Shown here: one piece after another, positions 1-9,133 of the stretch | Layout: each line of letters opens with the position of its first letter | Numbering within the stretch: position 1 is the stretch's first letter | DNA from: Nitrosovibrio tenuis | GTDB lineage: Bacteria; Pseudomonadota; Gammaproteobacteria; Burkholderiales; Nitrosomonadaceae | DNA: 64,000 bases | Assembly (NCBI RefSeq): GCF_900109785.1 | Contig: NZ_FOBH01000001.1 | Location: 124,001 to 188,000, forward strand | Direction: 5' to 3' | Translations under genes and position numbers: made by a program | Notes under the pieces: generated by a model | The model's input: the letters and a program-made list of their open reading frames with translations, nothing else | Told to the model about the DNA's origin: nothing | The model's database searches: none

Positions 1-776
1 GGTCCTGATAACGGCCAATGTCCCACCAATACGTTGGGCCTCGCCATCTCTTTGGTAGAACCGCCCCCCGCTTTACTGAAAACATTATGACGAATGGTCG
101 TCGCATCAGGCGTGCGGGGCATATCCGGCACCATCGGACGTGTCTGTTGATGCTTGATCTGCAGATTGTATCCTTGCGTGTCGACGATCAAATTGTGTTC
201 GATCAGCCCTCCAACAAACGGTGCGCGCCCGTCCGAATCCCCAAGGTACAGGCCGGTTCCTGCTCCTGCGATCACGTTGCGGCGAATTACCCAGCCCCAT
301 GCAGGGCATTTGGTCGAAATCCCTACCGTCTGTTGGTTATTGCCGTGACGGAAAACGCGGAGTCCGTCAAGGTTGATGTGATGCGCCCAATCAGCATGCC
401 CCTCGCATTTCACGCCATCCACTGGAAGATCGCGACCGTCGAGATCAAGATTGCGAAGTGTTATATAGCTCGAATTGACGATACTGATCGTATTATGTCT
501 CGGCCGTGCCACGAAAACCGGGCGTGGTCCGCTATCAGGCCCAGAAATCGTAATCGGCGCTTGCGCGGTACCCTGGAGATATTGAATAGGCAGGCCACCT
601 TTGTACTCCCCGGGTTTAAGCCGAAGGTGGCTGCCTGGCCCCAGCATCTTTATCTTGGCAAGATAATTATGGGGATTACCCGTATGGATGGTATTGGCGA
701 GCGCCGGTAAAGCGCCAGACAGGGTGCCAGCCAGCGTCATGATAAATCGAATAAAAGCCAGCCTTAGCTTTCCCAT
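1..776 (-). CDS. Right-handed beta-helix repeat protein, exported, 3' end cut by window edge
   Basis: The minus strand has an open frame of 258 codons from an ATG at 776 that runs off the left edge, so the C-terminus is missing. The product begins with a typical signal peptide (basic start, hydrophobic core, ALA-type cleavage site near residue 27). It continues with a beta-helix pattern: a segment with LKPGEYKGGLPI, then repeated short strands such as NSSYITLRNLDLDG and HNLIVDTQGYNLQI. This pattern is seen in periplasmic or secreted polysaccharide-binding or lyase-like proteins. No catalytic residues can be assigned, so substrate and activity are unknown. A long plus-strand frame over the same bases is judged a shadow. 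Confidence 0.72.
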   Translation of the reverse strand, partial: MGKLRLAFIRFIMTLAGTLSGALPALANTIHTGNPHNYLAKIKMLGPGSHLRLKPGEYKGGLPIQYLQGTAQAPITISGPDSGPRPVFVARPRHNTISIVNSSYITLRNLDLDGRDLPVDGVKCEGHADWAHHINLDGLRVFRHGNNQQTVGISTKCPAWGWVIRRNVIAGAGTGLYLGDSDGRAPFVGGLIEHNLIVDTQGYNLQIKHQQTRPMVPDMPRTPDATTIRHNVFSKAGGGSTKEMARPNVLVGHWPLSG

Positions 777-1283
777 ATAGATGTTACCTAACTAACCAAC
801 TCCGCATTCGTTGCTGAATGCAAGCAGACTGCAAATAGAGTTTACGGTTGCAAGCTTGCGCCTATGCCTGCGTAAGCGGTTCGGGTGCCTCGGCCCCAGG
901 CTGTTTCGTGAAAATGCATTTCGATATGCGCCTGGTTACATACGCTTTATACCGTACCTTTCGAGGGTAAGGATATAATGTAAACAGGTCAAAATCGAAA
1001 GCTCATTGGGTATCAGTCTATAAGTCGGAGCAGTTTGTTTTTCTCCATAAAAAGATGCCCCTCAACTTGTGCGGCAGATTCGTAGTATGATAGATTCAGT
1101 CCGCAAACGCGTCTTTGGCTGCTAACCCTCATTATTTACAATAAGCCAATAGGCTGACACTCAGCACGGACGGAACCGATCGATACATCGTTCACACATG
1201 AAAGCGAAGTAATAAGCCACACGGCGGCTCGTTTCCAACCTGCGGGCCTCACACGGGAGGCCGCTGCCGTTCTCTCGTCTATT
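777..1283. other. Intergenic region, no gene seen
   Basis: About 500 bases between the divergent beta-helix gene and the methyltransferase gene. No ORF with coding character and no convincing RNA gene or terminator was recognised. It must hold the promoters of both flanking genes, but no clear -35/-10 pair stands out. Confidence 0.5.
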
Positions 1284-2372
1284 TTGCATGATTCCCAGTA
1301 TGAATGCGCAACCAGGTTGCCCCAGGCAGGCGGTAATCGTTGGTATTCTGAACCTATTCGGCTCGCAAAATTTGTTACAGGAGGTGTTAACTGCTGGAAA
1401 GAATCGCCCTGGCAGGGTCTTTATAAGACTCTGCTGACGTGGGAAAAGGGACGCTCACCGGCAATATTGTTCGATCTGTTTTTCTTCCATCGGAGGGTTT
1501 CGACAGATCAGATCAGTGCCATTATAAGTAACGATAATTTAACGGTTCTTGAGAATGCCGGGATTTTGTCTTTCTCGAATGGTGAAGTCAGATCGATGGT
1601 TCGCTGTTATCCTGCCGGAAACATGTATTTTATTTGTGACCCATCGAGGGATCAGTCCGATTTTATTTATATTGGATGGGATTCCGATTTGATGGTCGAC
1701 ATCGCAGCGAAATACTGCAGGGGTCGCCGCTTTTCGCGATTACTCGATCTTTGCACGGGTAGCGGCGTGCAAGGCCTATCCCTTTCCCGACATTCCGAAG
1801 AGGCTTTTTGTGCCGATATCAATCCCAGGGCGCTCGCGATGGTGCAGGCAAACGCCCGCCTAAACAAGTTAAAAACCATCCAGACGGTACATAGCGATCT
1901 CTTCTCCAACGTTTCAGGACGCTTCGATTGCATCACGGCAAACACTCCTTATGTTCCTCATCCTGTCGGGGCACAGTTGCCAATTGGCGGCGGCGATACC
2001 GGTATCGAATTTACCATTCGCCTCCTGCGTGAGTTGCCAGACAGACTGACGGACAACGGAATTTCAATAATTTACACGAGTGATCCGATTGTTCACGGCA
2101 AACGTGAGCTGATAGCTCAAGTGACGGATGAGCTCGGGCAACTACCGTATCGAGTTATATTAATTCCCCTTTTCACTAACAACTACCCCATGACCCGTGC
2201 CATGCAGGAACATTACGATCGGCTAAACCTGAGCGGATACGATGACTGCATCCTGATCATCGAGCGCGGTAAAAAATACACAGTGGAACAGCATCAGCAT
2301 GACAGCCTTCACTACTACCGTACGAGAATGGATGCATGGCTGGATTGGCGTCGGCGTGCGCACCGGTCATGA
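1284..2372 (+). CDS. Class I SAM-dependent methyltransferase (PrmC/HemK-like small-domain type)
   Basis: The protein of about 362 residues carries a SAM-binding motif I, LLDLCTGSGVQGL, at about residues 152-164, an acidic residue ending the next strand (CADINPRA), and a motif IV NTPYVP where N6-adenine or glutamine methyltransferases have NPPY. The N-terminal 130 residues may be a substrate-recognition domain. The substrate cannot be told from sequence. The start is uncertain: the longest frame opens with TTG and no in-frame ATG occurs until well inside the protein; a GGGAGG lies about 25 bases upstream. It stands alone between unrelated genes. Confidence 0.7.
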   Translation: MHDSQYECATRLPQAGGNRWYSEPIRLAKFVTGGVNCWKESPWQGLYKTLLTWEKGRSPAILFDLFFFHRRVSTDQISAIISNDNLTVLENAGILSFSNGEVRSMVRCYPAGNMYFICDPSRDQSDFIYIGWDSDLMVDIAAKYCRGRRFSRLLDLCTGSGVQGLSLSRHSEEAFCADINPRALAMVQANARLNKLKTIQTVHSDLFSNVSGRFDCITANTPYVPHPVGAQLPIGGGDTGIEFTIRLLRELPDRLTDNGISIIYTSDPIVHGKRELIAQVTDELGQLPYRVILIPLFTNNYPMTRAMQEHYDRLNLSGYDDCILIIERGKKYTVEQHQHDSLHYYRTRMDAWLDWRRRAHRS

Positions 2373-2563
2373 TTGAAGAAACGCGGTTTTATTCCATTCA
2401 CGCTTCGCCACTACTTTATTCACGGTTCAGCAACGGGTATGTTTACCCCGATATTCAAACTTTACCTCTTTCCGGTATCCTTCAGGTAACGACGAAGGAT
2501 CCGTTCATATACAGATAAGTTTCCCCGAGTCCGGCGCGGTCTGCTTTTCAAAAAGCATCCCTT

Positions 2564-2775
2564 GTAGAAATTGAATTCGCCGCATACCGTACCTACACGT
2601 TGGTGAACGTGGAGGCAACTTACCTTATTAAGAAAACGGATCGAACGGCATCAGAATTTTCCTGCAAGGCAAAAACCTGCTCAACAAAGAAATGCGTGTG
2701 CATACCTCATTCCTGAAAGATTTCGCCCCATTGCCGGGAAGAGCCTTTGTAGTGGGGTTACGAGGAAATTTTTGA
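2564..2775 (+). pseudogene. Remnant of the C-terminus of a TonB-dependent outer membrane receptor
   Basis: Two frames together spell the end of a TonB-dependent receptor barrel. The first gives YRTYTLVNVEATYLIKK (about 2585-2635). The next frame gives FLQGKNLLNKEMRVH followed by TSFLKDFAPLPGRAF and ends GLRGNF with TGA at 2773-2775. A frameshift near 2635-2645 separates them and the second frame has a stop just upstream. The phrase LLN..R.HTSFLKD.APLPGR and the final aromatic residue are typical of this family. No N-terminal part, plug domain or start was found upstream, so this is a decayed 3' fragment. Confidence 0.72.
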
Positions 2776-2960
2776 TGCGGGCTAAAAAGCCGCTGAATCC
2801 CGGTTGACCCAGTTGAACAGAAGGTGGAGGTAATCGCCAAGCCAAGCTTGGGCACCAAATGCAGCCAATACACATCCCCGCACTATGCAGTTATCTATTA
2901 TGCGTGGGCGGAATGTGGCAAACTTCGAGGTTGTCTCTTACATAACCGGTATGCTGATAA

Positions 2961-4208
2961 GTGTCCTCTTACGAACTCTTCATTGGGCTGCGCTACACGC
3001 GCGCCAAGCGCCGCAATCACTTCATCTCTTTTATTTCACTCATATCCTTACTGGGTATTACGCTTGGCATGACAGCGCTTATCACGGTTATGTCGGTTAT
3101 GAACGGCTTTCAGAAAGAAGTTCGTTCCAGAATCCTGGGCGTGGCATCGCATATTCAGATAAGCGGATTTGACGGCCGGTTACCTGACTGGCATCGGATT
3201 GCCGACGAGGCACGCAAGCATCCCGAAGTCGAGGCTGCAGCGCCTTATGTCAGTGCCCAAGGCATGGTTTCGTTCAATAACGTCGTCAGTGGGGTTATTG
3301 TAAGAGGCATCTTGCCTGATATGGAAGATCGCGTGGCGGATCTGGGGCGGATGATGATAGATGGAAAGCTTGATGATCTTGTGCCGGGTCAGTTCGGCAT
3401 TGTCATCGGTCGAGAATTGGCACGAGCCCTGGGGGTATTTACGGGTGACAAGATTGTGTTGATCTCTCCCCAAGGTCAGGTAACCCCAGCAGGTATATTG
3501 CCCCGGCTCAAACAGTTCACCATTACCGGAATCTTTGAAGCAGGACATTTCGAATACGACTCAGGCTTGGTTCTCATCCATTTGGCAGATGCCAAAAAGC
3601 TCTATCGTATGGAAAATGATGAGGTATCGGGCGTACGGTTGAAATTGCGCGACCTGTTCCTAGCACCTAAAGTCGCGCAGGAACTCGTGTCCATGATTTC
3701 CGCCGATGTTCATATCAGCGATTGGACCCGCCAGCACGCAAATTATTTTCGGGCGATACAGATCGAAAAACGCATGCTGTCGCTCATTCTCGCCCTAATC
3801 ATTGCGGTAGCCGCATTCAATATCGTTTCTACTCTTGTAATGGCAGTGACCGACAAGCAATCCGATATCGCGATCCTTCGTACACTTGGTGCCAGCCCGC
3901 GCAGCATCATGAAGGTTTTTATCGTTCAGGGAACGCTTATCGGCATTGTCGGCACTGCGCTAGGGGTGATGGGCGGGGTATTGCTTGCATATAATATTGA
4001 AGCAGTTATAGCGGCGATCGAACGCGTGTTCAGCGTGCAATTCCTGTCACGGGAAGTCTATTACATCAGCGAGATTCCCTCGGATCTTCACCTTGCCGAC
4101 GTGGTAACCGTGGCGGCGGTGTCTTTTGTACTGACATTGCTAGCCACGCTTTATCCGAGCTATCGAGCGTCCAAAGTCAACCCGGCAGAGGCGCTCCGGT
4201 ATGAGTGA
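2961..4208 (+). CDS. lolC: Lipoprotein-releasing ABC transporter permease LolC/LolE type
   Basis: A 415-residue inner membrane permease of the complex that extracts outer-membrane lipoproteins from the inner membrane and passes them to LolA. It has one N-terminal membrane segment (about residues 22-50), a large periplasmic MacB/PCD-like domain, and three C-terminal segments of the FtsX fold (about 273-300, 315-345, 377-400). The N-terminal pattern [19 protein letters not shown] is family-typical. The start is GTG at 2961. The last 8 bases overlap lolD, indicating translational coupling. No second permease (lolE) follows lolD, so this may be the single LolF-type permease. Confidence 0.93.
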   Translation: MSSYELFIGLRYTRAKRRNHFISFISLISLLGITLGMTALITVMSVMNGFQKEVRSRILGVASHIQISGFDGRLPDWHRIADEARKHPEVEAAAPYVSAQGMVSFNNVVSGVIVRGILPDMEDRVADLGRMMIDGKLDDLVPGQFGIVIGRELARALGVFTGDKIVLISPQGQVTPAGILPRLKQFTITGIFEAGHFEYDSGLVLIHLADAKKLYRMENDEVSGVRLKLRDLFLAPKVAQELVSMISADVHISDWTRQHANYFRAIQIEKRMLSLILALIIAVAAFNIVSTLVMAVTDKQSDIAILRTLGASPRSIMKVFIVQGTLIGIVGTALGVMGGVLLAYNIEAVIAAIERVFSVQFLSREVYYISEIPSDLHLADVVTVAAVSFVLTLLATLYPSYRASKVNPAEALRYE

Positions 4209-4878
4209 ACCTATTATTTCCTGCCGCGGCCTACGTAAGAGCTATTATCAGGGTAAGCTCGAGGTGCCTGTACTCATGGGAATCGACTTGACTATTGCAG
4301 CAGGCGAAACGCTTGCTGTGGTAGGCGCATCAGGTTCAGGTAAAAGCACCTTGCTGCACCTGTTGGGTGGACTGGATGCGCCCACCGGCGGCGATATTCG
4401 CATAATGGAATACGATATTGCCGCGATTGATGAAGAAGAACGATGCAGACTGCGTAACACGTCGCTCGGCTTCATCTATCAATTTCATCACCTGCTGCCG
4501 GAATTCAGCGCCCTGGAAAATGTTGCCATGCCGTTGCTTATCCGGCGCATGAAAAACGGCGAAGCATATGAGCATGCGGCAACCATATTGAAACAGGTAG
4601 GCCTCGGCCATCGACTATCTCATACACCAGGGGAGCTGTCGGGCGGGGAGCGTCAGCGCGCGGCGGTCGCGCGTGCGCTGGTTACTCAGCCGGCGTGCGT
4701 CCTTGCGGACGAGCCTACCGGCAATCTGGATCGGCACACGGCGGGAGGAGTATTCCAATTGATGCTCGACCTGAATCGCAGTGCGGGCGCAAGTCTCGTT
4801 ATTGTTACCCACGACCCGGAGCTTGCCGGCAAGGCCGGCCGGGTAATGCGGCTCGAAGATGGCATTCTTGTCGAATAA
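4201..4878 (+). CDS. lolD: Lipoprotein-releasing ABC transporter ATP-binding protein LolD
   Basis: A 225-residue cytoplasmic ATPase that powers lipoprotein release. Visible motifs are Walker [10 protein letters not shown] (about 42-50), the ABC signature LSGGERQR (about 145-152), Walker B with [11 protein letters not shown] (about 166-176) and the switch histidine in IVTHDPE. Length is normal for LolD. Its ATG lies inside the end of lolC, so the two are one operon; the next gene is on the opposite strand. Confidence 0.95.
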   Translation: MSEPIISCRGLRKSYYQGKLEVPVLMGIDLTIAAGETLAVVGASGSGKSTLLHLLGGLDAPTGGDIRIMEYDIAAIDEEERCRLRNTSLGFIYQFHHLLPEFSALENVAMPLLIRRMKNGEAYEHAATILKQVGLGHRLSHTPGELSGGERQRAAVARALVTQPACVLADEPTGNLDRHTAGGVFQLMLDLNRSAGASLVIVTHDPELAGKAGRVMRLEDGILVE

Positions 4879-4899
4879 AGTCCGGCCAGAATTTCCGTC

Positions 4900-5517
4900 T
4901 TAATATTCGACCGGTACGGGTTCGAGGCTCCGCCATAAATACCATGTAGCTACCGAACGCCACGGTTGCCATGGCTTTGCGATGGCCCGCATCTTTAACC
5001 GGCTTACAGGCTGGTTCGCGTTATAGTGCATGCTCAAGGCGCGCTGCAACCCGAGATCGTCCATGGGCAGCACGTCGGGACGCAACATATGAAAGATCAG
5101 GAACATCTCCGCGGTCCAGCGTCCGATCCCCTTGATTCGGGTCAGTTTATCGATGAGTGCTTCATCATCCATCTCATTCCATGCGGCGGCATTTAATGTC
5201 CCGTCAACAAAGTGCCTTGATAGCTCCTGGATATAACCCATTTTCCGGAGTGACAGGCCGCAGTCACGCAATGTCCCATGCTCGGCGTCAAGAATGGCGT
5301 GAGGGGTAATATCGCCAATCGCGTTGGACAGCTTTTGCCATATGCTTTCAGCCGCCTTTACGGAGATCTGCTGACCCAAAATTGATCGGGCTAAGGTGCC
5401 GAACGCGTCACCCCGCGAATGCAACAGCACACCCTCGAAACGAAGGATCAGCTTCTGCATTACTTCATCGGACGCAGCCAATTCATGGGTAGCCTGTTCC
5501 CAATATGGGGGAATCAT
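4900..5517 (-). CDS. DNA-3-methyladenine glycosylase II-like (AlkA/HhH-GPD superfamily)
   Basis: A 205-residue base-excision repair glycosylase. The helix-hairpin-helix is KGIGRWTAEMF (about 129-139) and the following PMDDLGLQ carries the candidate catalytic aspartate (D153 or D154, most likely D154 by comparison with AlkA). The family removes alkylated bases such as 3-methyladenine. The protein lacks the N-terminal TBP-like domain of E. coli AlkA and so is the compact form. It converges on lolD with only 21 bases between the stop codons. Confidence 0.87.
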   Translation of the reverse strand: MIPPYWEQATHELAASDEVMQKLILRFEGVLLHSRGDAFGTLARSILGQQISVKAAESIWQKLSNAIGDITPHAILDAEHGTLRDCGLSLRKMGYIQELSRHFVDGTLNAAAWNEMDDEALIDKLTRIKGIGRWTAEMFLIFHMLRPDVLPMDDLGLQRALSMHYNANQPVSRLKMRAIAKPWQPWRSVATWYLWRSLEPVPVEY

Positions 5518-5713
5518 ATACGAACCTTTGACCTGATTTGTTGAATTAATTTGTTATTCATAATGAACCATGCATTTAAAATATGACCTCAGCCCATTGA
5601 CCTTCCCCAGCCTATTAAATAATGGAAAGAGATTGCTCGCCAACTGCAAAATCTTACAGGTAGACAAGCCTGCGTCTAGGGTACATGGAAAAGTATTCTC
5701 CTGGATAGCCTGA

Positions 5714-5773
5714 GGAACCCTGAACAAATCCTCCGTCGCGCCCGCGCGGGATTTAATTTATTCAGAGGTTCGC
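5714..5773. repeat. Short inverted-repeat element, MITE-like ends
   Basis: The left end GGAACCCTGAACAAATC (from 5714) is nearly the reverse complement of the right end (about 5755-5773), which reads GAACCTCTGAATAAAT on the minus strand. The roughly 25 bases between are GC-rich with a CGCGCCCGCGCG core. The ends closely match the terminal repeats of the element at 44725-44915. It lies in the 295-base gap between the alkA-like gene and the DUF2062 gene, both on the minus strand. Confidence 0.55.
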
Positions 5774-5812
5774 TGATGTTGCAGCCGTGGTTTTATCTTA
5801 TGCAAACAGGAC

Positions 5813-6364
5813 TCAGTGCCGCCGTTGCGCTCGTTTGCGCCACGCATAAATCGCGTAGAATCGCCACCCCGCGCGTACAGCAATATAACCGGTGAGAGAA
5901 AGCAACAGTGCCAGCAGGAGCAGGCCCACCAGTAGAGGTTTGCCCAGGGAGACCATCCAGTCCATCAATGCGGGGATCCACTCGCCGATGTTTTTATCCG
6001 TCAGATCAAGCTCGTTTTGGGGTAGATCCTTGCCGGCGCCGTTACCGATGGCGAACTCGCCAATGGCATATGCGGCAATATAGATAGGCACGACAGTGAA
6101 AGGATTAGAATAAAGCGTTGTCACAACCGCCACCGGAAGATTGACCTTGAACATGACGGCGAACAGTGCAGCAAAAAAGAATTGTATGGGATTACTGCCG
6201 GGAATCAGGCCGGCGAACAAGCCGGCCGCCACGCCTCCTGCTACCGACCGGCGGTGCAAATGCCACAGGTTATGATGTTTCAACCGTTCTCCGAATAGCC
6301 CGACAAACCGGCTCTGCCGGATCTTCTCATGAGAAGGGAGGTACTTCCTGAAGAATTTTCGCAT
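5813..6364 (-). CDS. DUF2062 domain-containing membrane protein
   Basis: A 183-residue protein with a basic N-terminus, a glycine-rich hydrophobic segment (VAGGVAAGLFAGLIPG), a second segment with LYSNPFTVVPIYIAAYAIGE, and a third near residues 143-165. The order and the SNPFT-VVPIY motif are typical of DUF2062 proteins, small inner membrane proteins of unknown biochemical role. A positively charged tail ends the protein. It is transcribed away from comEC. Confidence 0.85.
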   Translation of the reverse strand: MRKFFRKYLPSHEKIRQSRFVGLFGERLKHHNLWHLHRRSVAGGVAAGLFAGLIPGSNPIQFFFAALFAVMFKVNLPVAVVTTLYSNPFTVVPIYIAAYAIGEFAIGNGAGKDLPQNELDLTDKNIGEWIPALMDWMVSLGKPLLVGLLLLALLLSLTGYIAVRAGWRFYAIYAWRKRAQRRH

Positions 6365-6589
6365 CTGAATGAGTGTACGGAAATATGGAAGGGACGTGCA
6401 AATCTAATCACCATTTATCGCCAATATTGCCGAATTCCAGCCTTCTCATTAATTCCATATTTTCGCCGCAATACTCCAGGTCAGGTCAGGATTTATCACG
6501 AGGCGGGGCTCAACGCGGCCAGTCGGGTTTCGTTTTAGTCGCTTCTCTTAAAGCATGAATTGCATGCGTCTCAATCGCAAAAATAGCTG

Positions 6590-9004
6590 ATGCAAATCCA
6601 CATTCTTGCGTTTGTGCTCGGGGTGGTACTGCTGCAGCAGCAGGCATCGCTGCCCGCAATTTCATGGGCATGGGCGCTATTGCCCGGTGCGGCGTCGGCA
6701 TTTCTGCTCTGCCGTTCCCACGAGCCCGTTTTTACAACCGCTGGCAAAGTTCTGTTTGCCGCTATTTTCTTGAGCGCGGGGTTCTTCTGGGCGGCTGCTT
6801 TTGCCCAGTGGCGCTTGTCAGATGCGCTCCCGCAGGAATGGGAAGGCCGCGATATCCAGTTGGTCGGGGTGGTAGCTGAACTACCCCAGGTTAACGAGCG
6901 CAGTCTGCGTTTTGTTTTCGATGTTGAGCAAGCATTTACCGACGGCGCTATCGTTCCAAAGCGGATTTCACTCGCCTGGTATGGCGATCGCGGGACGGAT
7001 ACGAAGACCGAACCACTTCAGGTTAATCTCCCCCATGTTAACGCAGGCGAGCGCTGGCGCTTGACCGTACGGCTCAAGCGTCCACATGGGAGTATCAATC
7101 CCCACGGTTTTGATTTCGAGGAATGGGCGCTTGAGCACAATATCCGGGCTACCGGCTATGTGCGTGAATCCGATGAGAATGTGCGTCTGAATGACAGGGT
7201 TAATCGGCCCTCTTACCAGATTGAGCGGTTGCGTCAGAAAATTCGCGAGCGTTTCACTCAGGCACTGCCCGACCATGCGTATGCCGGTGTTCTGGCCGCT
7301 CTGGCGGTGGGCGATCAGCGTGCTATTCCGGCCGAGCAGTGGCAGATATTCACCCGAACGGGCATAAATCATCTCATGAGTATATCCGGCCTCCACGTGA
7401 CCATGGTTTCAGGCCTGATGTTCGCACTGGTGTATTGGGCCTGGCGCAGAAATGGCCGCTTGACGCTGTGGTTACCCGCCCGCAAGGCGGCGGCCGTTGC
7501 AGGGCTCCTGGCGGCGCTCGGTTATGCGCTGCTGGCGGGCTTCGCGGTTCCGGCACAACGCACCGTTTATATGCTTGCGGTTGTCGCCACCGCTTTATGG
7601 TGGAGGCGTTTCACTTCCGCCACGATGATTTTGACCTGGGCGTTGCTGGCAGTCACGCTTTTTGATCCATGGGCCGTACTTTCGCCCGGCTTCTGGTTAT
7701 CATTCGGCGCGATCGCGACCATCATGCTGGTTTCTGTCGGGCGCATCGGCAGGATGCACTGGATAACCGAATGGGCGCGGATCCAGTGGGCGATCACGCT
7801 TGGTCTGATACCGGCCCTTCTCGCAATGTTCCAGCAAGTATCGCTGGTTTCGCCCATCGCAAACGCGATAGCGGTACCGCTGGTGAGTCTGGTAGTCGTT
7901 CCCTTGACGCTGCTCGCAACCTTGCCCTTACTCGATTTCATGTTGTTGCCCGCTCACGCCATATTGAGCGGTTGCATGGACCTCATGCAATGGATGAGCG
8001 ATTTACCGCACGCAGTCTGGAATCAACATGCACCGCCGATGTGGGCAGTTGCGGCCGGCCTCGGCGGTATTATATGGATGTTGCTACCGGGAAGCCTGGG
8101 GTTTGTGAGAGGCTTCCCCGCTCGCTGGCTGGGGATGGTGGCGTTACTTCCGATGTTTCTGTCGCTTCCACCGAAGCCGGGACCGGGGGATTTGTGGCTT
8201 TCAGTGCTGGATGTGGGACAGGGACTGGCTGTTGTTGCGCGTACGGAAAATCATACGCTTCTCTACGATGCCGGACCGGGTTCCGGATCCGAATCCGATA
8301 GCGGCAATCGAATTATTGTTCCTTTTCTGCGCGGGGAGGGGGTAAAACACCTGGATGCAATGGTGGTAACGCATGCCGATACCGACCACAGCGGCGGTGC
8401 TTTGTCAGTGCTACAGGCGGTGCCGGTGAAATGGCTGGTTTCATCCTTGAGTAATGATCATCCGATCCAGCTGGCTGCCTCCAAAAAGCAGAGATGCCAG
8501 GCCGGCGAAACCTGGCAGTGGGATGGGGTACAGTTTGACATGCTCCATCCGTCGGAGCAGAGCTATAGCAACTCCAGGCTTAAAACCAATGCGCTGAGCT
8601 GCGTGCTGAAAATCAGTACGGTCCATGGCAGTGTGCTGCTGCCGTCCGATATAGAAAAACAATCCGAGTATCAGCTGCTTGCACAGGCCGGCCATACGCT
8701 TTCCTCAACGGTTCTGGTAGCGCCTCATCACGGCAGTAAAACATCTTCGACCGACGAGTTCATCCATCGGGTAAATCCCAGGCTGGTAATATTCACTGTA
8801 GGCTACCGCAACCGCTTCGGGCATCCAAAGGATGCTGTAGTGGAACGCTATCAGGCACTCGGAAGCAGGCTGCTGCGCAGCGATGCCGATGGCGCGATAC
8901 TGCTGCGTTTTGCGGACGATAATGTTGCCGTCGAAACCTCACGCGCGCTGCGCCGCCGCTACTGGCATGACGTACTGGAATTGACTAATAATTCATATCA
9001 CTAG
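6590..9004 (+). CDS. comEC: DNA internalization competence protein ComEC/Rec2
   Basis: An 804-residue inner membrane protein that forms the channel for single-stranded DNA uptake in natural transformation. It has an N-terminal hydrophobic region and DUF4131-like OB fold (about 1-200), a competence-domain membrane core beginning with a GINHLMSISGLHVTMVSGL-type segment (about 265), and a C-terminal metallo-beta-lactamase domain with LDVGQG (about 539), HADTDHSGG (about 594) and APHHGSKTSS. All metal-ligand motifs are present, so the nuclease-like domain looks intact. Length is normal. No other competence gene is adjacent. Confidence 0.92.
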   Translation: MQIHILAFVLGVVLLQQQASLPAISWAWALLPGAASAFLLCRSHEPVFTTAGKVLFAAIFLSAGFFWAAAFAQWRLSDALPQEWEGRDIQLVGVVAELPQVNERSLRFVFDVEQAFTDGAIVPKRISLAWYGDRGTDTKTEPLQVNLPHVNAGERWRLTVRLKRPHGSINPHGFDFEEWALEHNIRATGYVRESDENVRLNDRVNRPSYQIERLRQKIRERFTQALPDHAYAGVLAALAVGDQRAIPAEQWQIFTRTGINHLMSISGLHVTMVSGLMFALVYWAWRRNGRLTLWLPARKAAAVAGLLAALGYALLAGFAVPAQRTVYMLAVVATALWWRRFTSATMILTWALLAVTLFDPWAVLSPGFWLSFGAIATIMLVSVGRIGRMHWITEWARIQWAITLGLIPALLAMFQQVSLVSPIANAIAVPLVSLVVVPLTLLATLPLLDFMLLPAHAILSGCMDLMQWMSDLPHAVWNQHAPPMWAVAAGLGGIIWMLLPGSLGFVRGFPARWLGMVALLPMFLSLPPKPGPGDLWLSVLDVGQGLAVVARTENHTLLYDAGPGSGSESDSGNRIIVPFLRGEGVKHLDAMVVTHADTDHSGGALSVLQAVPVKWLVSSLSNDHPIQLAASKKQRCQAGETWQWDGVQFDMLHPSEQSYSNSRLKTNALSCVLKISTVHGSVLLPSDIEKQSEYQLLAQAGHTLSSTVLVAPHHGSKTSSTDEFIHRVNPRLVIFTVGYRNRFGHPKDAVVERYQALGSRLLRSDADGAILLRFADDNVAVETSRALRRRYWHDVLELTNNSYH

Positions 9005-9133
9005 CTTAGTGCCGACCGTCGGACAGCGAGCGACTTAAAGAAGACTTCCGGATCCTTGCTTTTTGCGGTGAACACGCAGTTTCCTGTTTTTACTGGTATG
9101 GTTGACTCTACAGGATGAGGTGCAACAAGGAGA

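Noticed and set aside
18-710. Plus-strand frame of 230 codons at the left edge
   Set aside because: It lies opposite a frame with a signal peptide and a beta-helix pattern, and its own translation is rich in Arg, Cys and His without any fold pattern.
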